In this document: positions 53,941 to 64,000 of the stretch, piece by piece
How the letters are laid out: every line of letters begins with the position of its first letter
How positions within the stretch are numbered: position 1 is the first letter of the stretch
Source: Argyresthia goedartella
Taxonomy: Eukaryota > Arthropoda > Insecta > Lepidoptera > Argyresthiidae
DNA length: 64,000 nucleotides
Assembly: GCA_949825045.1 (NCBI GenBank)
Contig: OX463832.1
Location: 20,330,552-20,394,551 of the forward strand
Direction: 5' to 3'
Notes under the pieces: model-generated
What the model saw: only the letters and a program-made list of their open reading frames with translations
Told to the model about the DNA's origin: nothing
Databases searched by the model: none
Program-made: the position numbers and the translations under genes

Positions 53941-56831
53941 TTAAGCATAAGCAATTTTTAAAGAGATCTAAAAATAAATCTGTGGGAGTTTCTACGCCCT
54001 TCTTCTCCCACAGTGGTCCAATGTAGAGAAGTGGCAAAAAATGACGATTGCTAAGTATATGTAAATATCTACAGTAATAAAGACATTTGGCATTTGGAAT
54101 TGGTATATAACAAGATACTCTGTGCTCAATACTGACGACGGCGGAGGCGCGCCCCGAGCCCTTACGTCAAATTCAATAATATGGAACACGAAAACAAATT
54201 CGAATCCGGCGTGCCGTGCGTGCCGAATGTCAATTTTTTATGAGGGTTTACGGCTCTGTGAACCTTTTAAGCCTGCGAACAAAGAGTAATATAAGTATAA
54301 TGTCACCTTCTCTTCACCTGTTACTCTCGTTCCCCCTATATCGTACCCAAAATCCCCCCAAAATTCAAGGTTTCGAGAGAAAACCCCCAAAAAAAGTAAA
54401 ATATTAGTTTATTAGTTACATACAATTTCAGCAATGGCTTCTATAACTGGATCAGCATTTTCACCAGCTTCGCTCCATACTTTTTTCGGAGCATAATATG
54501 TTTAGCATCATCAGACTTGGTTTAAAAATTTAGACATCCTTCTGTAAATTGGTATCTTATCCCCGAATAGATTCCGCAGTTTTAATAGCATTTGATAATA
54601 GCTACCTGAGAAAAGGTTCTTTACACAACTGCATTAGAAAATGGCAACGACAAAAGTCCTAATGCCAATTTGCTAATACGTAGGTACATATCTTCTATCA
54701 CCAACTGCATTTGTGAAATTATAAACTTCAACCCAGAACTCTTCAGTGTGCTGCGTGGATTTCCAAGTCGTACGATGCAAAGCATTCCATTCTTGGATCA
54801 CTGTGTCGACATACATCACTGCAGATATTCTTAAAAGAAGATTTGTTATATCAGGTTTTAACTGAGATGTTACCATACCGTTGTTACCATGACCGCTTTT
54901 TCCAGTTGCGCTGGAGGTATTAAAATGGATAAATAGGTCAATAATAAATTATAGATTTATTTTAACAACTTTAATGGGTCTGCATCAGTTGCTTGAAACA
55001 CTTTATTTGCCACAGTTAAATAGGTTTGAAATAAGTCCCAAGAAAAGTCATGTAACCAATTTTTCTTACTTTTGAGAATTGTGCTCTATTGGTCCGCAGT
55101 GTATTTATTTATTATTAATGTTAATTTGAACAGCATAACGAAAACTGTTCCAAATCGCTGCACAAATTGCATAAAGACATATCAATTATTTTTATATAAA
55201 TACATATGTACAAAGTATCACTCGTATAACAATAACACTATACGATGGATAATTTGAACAATATTAATAAAAATAATAATTTTAATAATTTATCATTAAC
55301 AAATCAAGACAAAACATCACATTAATATTCTGAAACCAGACGAGAGCCCTAAAGTAAGGGTCTTTAAGGGGTTGAGGGATGTTTTTTAAAGCCTGAAACA
55401 CGTATTTTCTAATTTGTGATATACTATAATAAGAAGTCTGTGAACTTGTATAATTTTCAGATCTCTAGCATGAAATTATGTTTGTATGGGAAAACGTATA
55501 CAAACTTATATCCCCTAATTTAATAGGTGGGAGGTGATTTACTTAGTCCTGAAATAGGTATTTCATTATTTATAACAAGGAGTCCCTATATACATTTTCA
55601 GACCTCTCGCATCAAAATTTGCGGATTATATTCCGGCACTGTGCCTCAATCGACTCTAATAAAACTATGGTTTGCTAGAATAAATAGCTTTTTAGAGATA
55701 ATCTCGCCTTTGTACAACATTTGTCAAGTGAACTAAAGAAATAACGAAATTAATAAAACCAGTTTTATAACAAATTCAAAGACTTTATTCCTAAAATCAC
55801 AAATGGTATAAAAATAGGAGAGATATTCTAAAGATTTACTTAAACATCAACAATCATCAAAATGTGTGGACACAAACACAACACAGTACGTTATGTTAAT
55901 CATCAGGGAATTTTTATCCGAATCCCATCCAAATTGATAAATTAATAATTCACTGAGTTAAAACTTTTAAAAATAACTTCAAGCCCTGTGTCTTCCACCC
56001 CGGTTGGGATGCGAATGTCGAATTATACACGAAAATGAGGCGGGGGACAGGAATGCACGGCCCAGTAATGCCCGGCCCCGGAATGCCCGACCCCAAATCG
56101 TGGGATTTGGGACGCCAATTCCGGGGCCGGACATTCCTGGGCCGGACAATACTGGGCCGGGCATTACAGGGACTCAATGAGGCTACAAAATCGTGTCTTT
56201 TAATAGTAGTATAATATGAGTGGACTAGGCGATTAAGTCCACATATATAAAACGACATAAACTAATATACGGTGCTATAGCCAGAGTTCATCATGATCGA
56301 AAATATCACTGGAAATTCACAGGAATACGCAATTTGATTACATGGATGATATCATAATTCCAGTATTTTTTATTATTTAGAAACCAAACTACTAGACCGA
56401 ATTCTAATATTCAAAAAATGGGAACGAACTGAAGGTCTTTTGAATAGGTACATAAAATATTTTTTTCACATCGGACCATAAACAATAAGTTGATACGATT
56501 TTCGAGGTAACGAACATTAAAAAAATACAACTGAATGAATTTAGAACCGCCTTCTTTTTTGAAGAAGGTTAAAGGTATCTGCAATGAGCGTATGAGATAA
56601 GGTGCCATTGACCAATCAGTAGCATCATCTCGTAATTGTGAAATCTAGGAATTTTAATCGGGTTTGAAACCATTACTAATCACAACATCGAATAAAAACA
56701 GCAAAGACGCCATAAAAGACTGCTCGTGTGAAATAGTCCCCCTTACATGCCGCCATCTTGCCCTCTGACTATGATCTGATGTCCGCTCGTAAAATCGGGT
56801 AAGCAGGCAAACTCCTCCCATATTATATCAT

Positions 56832-57084
56832 ATACAAGGTGACATTTAATTAGCTGACCATATTTTGGGAAATAATAGTACCCATCCGTATTAACAACTT
56901 TCCCCAAGAAACATATGGTCGCAAATGAAAAAAAAACGTCCCTCAGTACATTGATTACAAGTTACTATGGGAAGCAAAAAAAATAATTTCGTATACGACC
57001 ATATGTTTCTTAGGGAAAGTTGTTCATCATAATGGATATTATCATCCCACAAAATATGGTCAGCTAATTAAATGTCACTTGTAT
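56832..57084. mobile_element. TIR element, copy 3
   Basis: As at 49312; no difference seen by eye. Confidence 0.8.
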
Positions 57085-57484
57085 ATCGCGCAAAGGGCAA
57101 ATTGCAGGTAGAAGGTCTGCAGCCGAGGCCATGGCTCACAGTTAAATCGAATATGGATAACTGTAAAAAACAAGGGGTTATTTTTAGTCCGTATAGCACA
57201 CGAGCTGATGCCCGCTTATTGTGTAGGGACCCGGACATAGCAGGGAGGTCTGACTCCTGGGCACGGGTGATTCTATTTTTATCCCCTTGGCATTACATTA
57301 TTGATTGGTGAATGGAACCTAATCTCAAAAGCTCATTGCAGATGGCGCTGATGTTGGAGGCTGTCTATCTGTCAAAGTTGTCAAATTATATTCACTTCCC
57401 GAAATATATGGCTAACCTCATTTGAGGTTAGCCATATACTTCCTCCTACTCGCTTTATTGTATGTTTTTATTATTGTTTTGCAG

Positions 57485-57535
57485 GAGTTGCAGGACCCAC
57501 CTGTGTTTGTGCACGTGAACTTGTACAAGATGTAA
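57485..57535 (+). CDS. Terminal exon, copy 4
   Basis: Identical exon and acceptor to copy 1; likely an orphan unless read-through transcripts exist. Confidence 0.4.
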   Translation, partial: ELQDPPVFVHVNLYKM

Positions 57536-57618
57536 TTAGTTAGCAGAATAGACCACAGTAATATCATGAGTAGAACACAACAACAACCTATAACAATACA
57601 CAGTCGGAGTTCGGTTAG

Positions 57619-58476
57619 TCACTTGTTCATGAGACGTTGAACCTGCTCCTCACTAGTGATAGTAATAAACGGTGAAACTTCATTCCTTCTGATATTCACT
57701 TTACCATAGGCAGTCCAACAGAATTTGTAGCCCCGAGATTTGGCGAGATCCCGAGCTAGGAAATATAGTCGCGCGGCCTTAGGTGTAAGTTGCTCAGCAA
57801 TAAAGACTGGTTCGTCAGGTTTTTCAAGTATTCCTAGGTGCTTCGCACATAGCTTTGCCGTTTTGTTTTTGATGTTATATCTCTTTGTGGCGGTTAGTAT
57901 ATCCTTTTTCATTATGCTTGACTGTAGCTCCACTATCACAGTTTTGGTGTGTTCCTTCTTTTTCACTCGAAATATATCTCTTACGTCCATCTTGGAAAAT
58001 TGTTCAATACCAATAGTCTTAGAGAGTTCCTCTGTCATTTTTATCAGGTCGTCCTGCGTCTCATCTTTTTTGTAAGGGATGGTTCTCAATTCAATGCAGG
58101 TTTTTCTATTTTGCCTGTGTAAATCCTCAAGTTTATCCTCCAACAATGCAATGTATTCCCGATCTTTCTTTTTGTCAGCTTCCATTACATCAAGTTTCTT
58201 TTTGAGATCATCATTTTGCTCACTTAGATGCGTTAAAGAGTTTTTAAAATCAGTAATGGATTGACAGATTTCCTTAGAGATTCCTGATTCCTGGTCTTGC
58301 TTCGTAATGAAAGATTGAATCATGGCCCTTATATCTTCCTTAAATTCATCATAGTCATTATCCTCATTTCTCTTTCTTTTTAATCGGGTTGCCACATATG
58401 TAGGCGCGGTTACTTCTTGTTGGCCTATTGTAGAAATGTCTGATTCCGAGAGAGACTTATTCAGTGTAGTTTCCAT
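57619..58476 (-). CDS. LINE ORF1 protein, copy 4
   Basis: Open, same sequence as copy 3, with the M and T substitutions. Confidence 0.85.
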   Translation of the reverse strand: METTLNKSLSESDISTIGQQEVTAPTYVATRLKRKRNEDNDYDEFKEDIRAMIQSFITKQDQESGISKEICQSITDFKNSLTHLSEQNDDLKKKLDVMEADKKKDREYIALLEDKLEDLHRQNRKTCIELRTIPYKKDETQDDLIKMTEELSKTIGIEQFSKMDVRDIFRVKKKEHTKTVIVELQSSIMKKDILTATKRYNIKNKTAKLCAKHLGILEKPDEPVFIAEQLTPKAARLYFLARDLAKSRGYKFCWTAYGKVNIRRNEVSPFITITSEEQVQRLMNK

Positions 58477-58627
58477 TTTAGTTTTGCCAAAAAGCGTGTG
58501 ATAAAAAGATGATCGTGTCAAATGCGAGTGGAGTGTCTTAAATAAGTCAAAAAAGTCTAATAATATCCCAATATTAAATAATATTCAGACAAAGGGTAAG
58601 CCCCACTTAAATATTACCCATCAAAAC

Positions 58628-61460
58628 ATGCAGGGGCTGCCTGGCAAAGAACTTGTATTAGAATTATTTCTTAATAATTCGGACACTGATGTTATTTGTA
58701 ATACAGAACATTGGCTAAAGGAAAATATGATGTCTTTTAACATAAATAATTACAAAATTGTCAGTTGTTACAATAGAAAGACTGCTGATAGAGGTGGTTC
58801 TTTAATCTTAGTAAAAAATCATATTAAGGTCAAACAACGGAAAGATATACTTACACTTACTGTGGAAAGACAAATAGAGGTATCTTGTGTTGAGTTGGAT
58901 AGCCATATTATTGTTTGTGTCTACAGACCTCCGAGAGATGAAAAAGGCCATGGCAATTTTGAAATATTCGAGAAAATTATGGAGGACGCCCTCATTAAAC
59001 TTTGTAATAACAGAAAAAAGTTAATTATTTGTGGCGATCTTAATGTAGATCTGCTTGTAGATACAACACTGAAGCGACGATTAATAACTCTGTTCAAATC
59101 ATTTAATTTATGTAATGTATTTCTAGAGCCGACTAGAATTACACTTACCAGCCAAACTTGCTTAGATAACGTTTTTTGTGACTGTGCATTCACAAGTAAA
59201 AATGTAATTAACTGTTTACCATCCGATCACAGTGGTCAAACAGTTTCATTCCAAATTACTAGTGAAAATAAGACTGATCCATCATTTTATAGGCCTATTA
59301 CATCCCATAGACTAGAGATGTATATGAAAAACTTAGATATGGGTTTGCCAGTACCGGATTTTGATGAACAGAACCCGAACAAAATCTATTCTGACTTCTT
59401 CAACATTATTCAAACAGAATTCAATACAGTTTTTAAATTAAAGAAAGTCAGTGCCAACAACGGTAAATCTAAATTTAATGACTGGGCAACATTTGGAATT
59501 CGTAAAAGTAGAGCTATCTTGTATGATCTTTATGAACAAAAAACCTATAACTTTGATATAAAATTTCATGACTATGTTTAAAAATATTCCAAAACTATTC
59601 AAGTTGGTTTGTAGAACTGCAAAAACTTTACACATAAATAGAAAAACTACAAAATTCTAATAATAGAATGAAAACGGTTTGGCAAATCATAAACCATGAA
59701 ACTGGCAAAGTTATACCAAGGGATAATGATTTCTGCTTAAAGATAGGTGATGATGTTGTTAAATCCAACTGAGGTAGCTCGAGCTTTTGAAACATTCTTC
59801 ACCAATGCACCCTTACTCACAACAGAGCGTCTAAATTCATCTCCATATGAAGCAGAGGTTTTGTTAAAAAACAGCACTAGCATCAGTAACGTAGATTTTT
59901 AATTTTATCATGTATGTCCCCAGGATATTGTCAAAACGTATAGATTACTTAACTTAAAAATACTGAAGACCTGTGGGGTATGTCAGTCAAAGTCATTGGT
60001 TCAATAATACTTGTTATAGCCCCACACCTAGCTTATATATTTAATAAATTTGTTGATGATGGAGCTTTCCCAGACCTCATGAAACACAGTAAACTTATAC
60101 CTCTGTTCAAGTCGGGAGACAATGGTGATCCGTCAAATTTCAGACTAATATCGGTTCTTCCAGCACTAAGTATTTTTTTTTTAAAGATTATACTCAATCA
60201 AATGCTCTCACACTTCAACCGTACAAAACAACTCCACGCCAAGCAATACGGTTTCACTAGGGGTAAATCGACTACGGATGCAGGTATTACCCTTATATCT
60301 CATATTTATTCTGCATGGGAAGCCGCACAGGATGCTATCGGTGTTTTTTGCGATCTGTCGAAGGCATTTGATTGTGTTGATCATGACACGTTACTAATGA
60401 AATGAAATAATTACGGAGTTAGAAATAAAGCGTTGGATCTACTAAGATCATACCTAAGCAATAGAATTCAAAAGGCAGAAGTCAACGGCGTTAAATCTGA
60501 TGGATCGGGGGTAAAAATTGGCGTTCCACAAGGTTCCATATTAGGCCCTTTCTTATTCCTGGTATATATTAACGATCTGCCTTTTATGGTGGAGAAATTG
60601 ACTAACATAGTGTTGTTTGCTGATGATACTTCACTGGTCTTCAAAATTGAAAGACAAAAAGAAGATTTTGATGATGTCGATAGAGTATTATCTTTAACCT
60701 TGAATTGGTTCACAGTTAACAATTTATTGTTAAATGCTGGTAAAACCAAATGTATCAAATTCTCACTTCCAAATGTCAGGCAAGTTGGGACCAGTTTAGT
60801 GTTGGACAGCGATACGTTAGAATTAGTAAATGACAAGAAGTTTGTTGGAATAACCATTGATAACAAATTGCAGTGGGGACCCCACATAGAAAAATTGGCT
60901 GGTAAATTAAGTTCTGCGGCTTACGCTGTTAGGAACATCAGACAAAACACGGATGTGGCTACATCTAGGCTAGTATATTTTAGTTACTTTCATAGTGTCA
61001 TGTCCTATGGTATATTGTTGTGGGGGAAAGCAGCGGATATTCAAACTATTTTTATTTTACAGAAAAGAGCTATTCGAGCAATTTATAATTTAAAACACAC
61101 AGACTCCTTAAGACAGCTTTTTAAAGAAATTGACATACTAACTGTAGCTAGTCAATTTATTTTCGAAAATATAATTACATACGCAAGAACCTCACAAAAT
61201 TTCCCAAACTTAGCGATAGCTGTAACGTTAACCTAAGAAATAATCACAGACTACTTGCGCCCCGGTTTAGACTCGCGAAGGTTAGCAATTCTTTCAATGT
61301 TAAAGCGACTTTGTCGAAAAAGGGATATTACAATGTTCAACATTACTTAAATGATGGGTCTTTAATCTGGCTCAACATAGACCTTGCTGTTAATAATTTT
61401 TTAATTATTTATTCCTGCTTATTAATTATGATAATGACAAAATATTATATTTTGTATTAG
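58628..61460 (+). pseudogene. LINE ORF2, copy 4, RT broken
   Basis: Same lesions as copy 3, including the extra stop near 59898. Confidence 0.88.
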
Positions 61461-64000
61461 TTAAGCATAAGCAATTTTTAAAGAGATCTAAAAATAAATC
61501 TGTGGGAGTTTCTACGCCCTTCTTCTCCCACAGTGGTCCAATGTAGAGAAGTGGCAAAAAATGACGATTGCTAAGTATATGTAAATATCTACAGTAATAA
61601 AGACATTTGGCATTTGGAATTGGTATATAACAAGATACTCTGTGCTCAATACTGACGACGGCGGAGGCGCGCCCCGAGCCCTTACGTCAAATTCAATAAT
61701 ATGGAACACGAAAACAAATTCGAATCCGGCGTGCCGTGCGTGCCGAATGTCAATTTTTTATGAGGGTTTACGGCTCTGTGAACCTTTTAAGCCTGCGAAC
61801 AAAGAGTAATATAAGTATAATGTCACCTTCTCTTCACCTGTTACTCTCGTTCCCCCTATATCGTACCCAAAATCCCCCCAAAATTCAAGGTTTCGAGAGA
61901 AAACCCCCAAAAAAAGTAAAATATTAGTTTATTAGTTACATACAATTTCAGCAATGGCTTCTATAACTGGATCAGCATTTTCACCAGCTTCGCTCCATAC
62001 TTTTTTCGGAGCATAATATGTTTAGCATCATCAGACTTGGTTTAAAAATTTAGACATCCTTCTGTAAATTGGTATCTTATCCCCGAATAGATTCCGCAGT
62101 TTTAATAGCATTTGATAATAGCTACCTGAGAAAAGGTTCTTTACACAACTGCATTAGAAAATGGCAACGACAAAAGTCCTAATGCCAATTTGCTAATACG
62201 TAGGTACATATCTTCTATCACCAACTGCATTTGTGAAATTATAAACTTCAACCCAGAACTCTTCAGTGTGCTGCGTGGATTTCCAAGTCGTACGATGCAA
62301 AGCATTCCATTCTTGGATCACTGTGTCGACATACATCACTGCAGATATTCTTAAAAGAAGATTTGTTATATCAGGTTTTAACTGAGATGTTACCATACCG
62401 TTGTTACCATGACCGCTTTTTCCAGTTGCGCTGGAGGTATTAAAATGGATAAATAGGTCAATAATAAATTATAGATTTATTTTAACAACTTTAATGGGTC
62501 TGCATCAGTTGCTTGAAACACTTTATTTGCCACAGTTAAATAGGTTTGAAATAAGTCCCAAGAAAAGTCATGTAACCAATTTTTCTTACTTTTGAGAATT
62601 GTGCTCTATTGGTCCGCAGTGTATTTATTTATTATTAATGTTAATTTGAACAGCATAACGAAAACTGTTCCAAATCGCTGCACAAATTGCATAAAGACAT
62701 ATCAATTATTTTTATATAAATACATATGTACAAAGTATCACTCGTATAACAATAACACTATACGATGGATAATTTGAACAATATTAATAAAAATAATAAT
62801 TTTAATAATTTATCATTAACAAATCAAGACAAAACATCACATTAATATTCTGAAACCAGACGAGAGCCCTAAAGTAAGGGTCTTTAAGGGGTTGAGGGAT
62901 GTTTTTTAAAGCCTGAAACACGTATTTTCTAATTTGTGATATACTATAATAAGAAGTCTGTGAACTTGTATAATTTTCAGATCTCTAGCATGAAATTATG
63001 TTTGTATGGGAAAACGTATACAAACTTATATCCCCTAATTTAATAGGTGGGAGGTGATTTACTTAGTCCTGAAATAGGTATTTCATTATTTATAACAAGG
63101 AGTCCCTATATACATTTTCAGACCTCTCGCATCAAAATTTGCGGATTATATTCCGGCACTGTGCCTCAATCGACTCTAATAAAACTATGGTTTGCTAGAA
63201 TAAATAGCTTTTTAGAGATAATCTCGCCTTTGTACAACATTTGTCAAGTGAACTAAAGAAATAACGAAATTAATAAAACCAGTTTTATAACAAATTCAAA
63301 GACTTTATTCCTAAAATCACAAATGGTATAAAAATAGGAGAGATATTCTAAAGATTTACTTAAACATCAACAATCATCAAAATGTGTGGACACAAACACA
63401 ACACAGTACGTTATGTTAATCATCAGGGAATTTTTATCCGAATCCCATCCAAATTGATAAATTAATAATTCACTGAGTTAAAACTTTTAAAAATAACTTC
63501 AAGCCCTGTGTCTTCCACCCCGGTTGGGATGCGAATGTCGAATTATACACGAAAATGAGGCGGGGGACAGGAATGCACGGCCCAGTAATGCCCGGCCCCG
63601 GAATGCCCGACCCCAAATCGTGGGATTTGGGACGCCAATTCCGGGGCCGGACATTCCTGGGCCGGACAATACTGGGCCGGGCATTACAGGGACTCAATGA
63701 GGCTACAAAATCGTGTCTTTTAATAGTAGTATAATATGAGTGGACTAGGCGATTAAGTCCACATATATAAAACGACATAAACTAATATACGGTGCTATAG
63801 CCAGAGTTCATCATGATCGAAAATATCACTGGAAATTCACAGGAATACGCAATTTGATTACATGGATGATATCATAATTCCAGTATTTTTTATTATTTAG
63901 AAACCAAACTACTAGACCGAATTCTAATATTCAAAAAATGGGAACGAACTGAAGGTCTTTTGAATAGGTACATAAAATATTTTTTTCACATCGGACCATA

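Larger units (their letters stand above)
49923..57442 (+). repeat. Macrosatellite unit, copy 3 (7520 bp)
   Basis: Same content. It shares with copy 4 two ORF1 substitutions (at 50427 and 50469) and a change creating TTTTTAATTT near 52378, which adds a further stop between endonuclease and reverse transcriptase. Confidence 0.97.
57443..64000 (+). repeat. Macrosatellite unit, copy 4 (cut by window edge)
   Basis: 6558 of 7520 bp are present before the window ends. By eye it is identical to copy 3 over all stretches compared, so the array is young or still homogenising, or the assembly has duplicated one read tract. More units may follow to the right. Confidence 0.97.

Overview
This is eukaryotic DNA, most likely from a moth or butterfly (Lepidoptera). 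The evidence is AT-rich DNA dense in non-LTR retrotransposons, tRNA-derived SINEs, a DD37D (maT-type) mariner, a pogo-like element and many small terminal-inverted-repeat elements. Host coding sequence is sparse and split into short exons with canonical splice sites. There is no sign of bacterial gene organisation. The species is not identifiable from the sequence alone.

Layout. (1) 1-11990 is a 53-bp satellite, about 226 units, continuing beyond the left edge. It contains a 41-unit (2173 bp) block present twice in tandem and a diverged sub-array at 7190-8175. (2) 11991-15217 is non-coding apart from a 1309-bp maT-type mariner (13108-14416) whose transposase has a single in-frame stop. (3) 15218-25433 holds five phase-compatible minus-strand exons of a ZAD (zinc-finger-associated domain) gene. 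The introns carry a pogo-like element (18434-20008), three SINEs and at least five TIR or hairpin elements. The last visible exon abuts an 82-bp minisatellite whose units copy that exon's 3' end and 5' splice site. No C2H2 fingers are seen, so the gene either continues left, beyond the satellite, or is truncated. (4) 26096-34483 is a nest: a dead minus-strand non-LTR retrotransposon interrupted by a plus-strand one whose ORF1 (PHD finger plus coiled coil) and ORF2 (endonuclease plus reverse transcriptase) are both open. (5) 34706-34974 has two candidate 3'-terminal exons of an unidentified plus-strand gene. (6) 34882-64000 is a tandem array of a 7520/7521-bp unit, three complete copies and one cut by the window edge. 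Each unit carries the last of those exons, a retrotransposon whose ORF1 and ORF2 halves are head to head, a TIR element and a GC-rich palindromic patch.

How the parts relate. The window looks like repeat-dominated, possibly heterochromatic, sequence in which two host genes have been stretched or partly captured by repeat growth. In both cases the amplified unit includes an exon-intron boundary: the 82-bp minisatellite copies a 5' splice site, and the 7.5-kb macrosatellite copies a 3' splice site and terminal exon. The four retrotransposon copies in the macrosatellite share the same disabling mutations, so they arose by DNA-level duplication of a dead element and not by independent insertions.

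The observations I would follow up first are the splice-site minisatellite with its potential in-frame 30-nt cassettes, the exon-bearing macrosatellite, and the pogo-like element that encodes only DNA-binding domains yet keeps perfect 25-bp TIRs.
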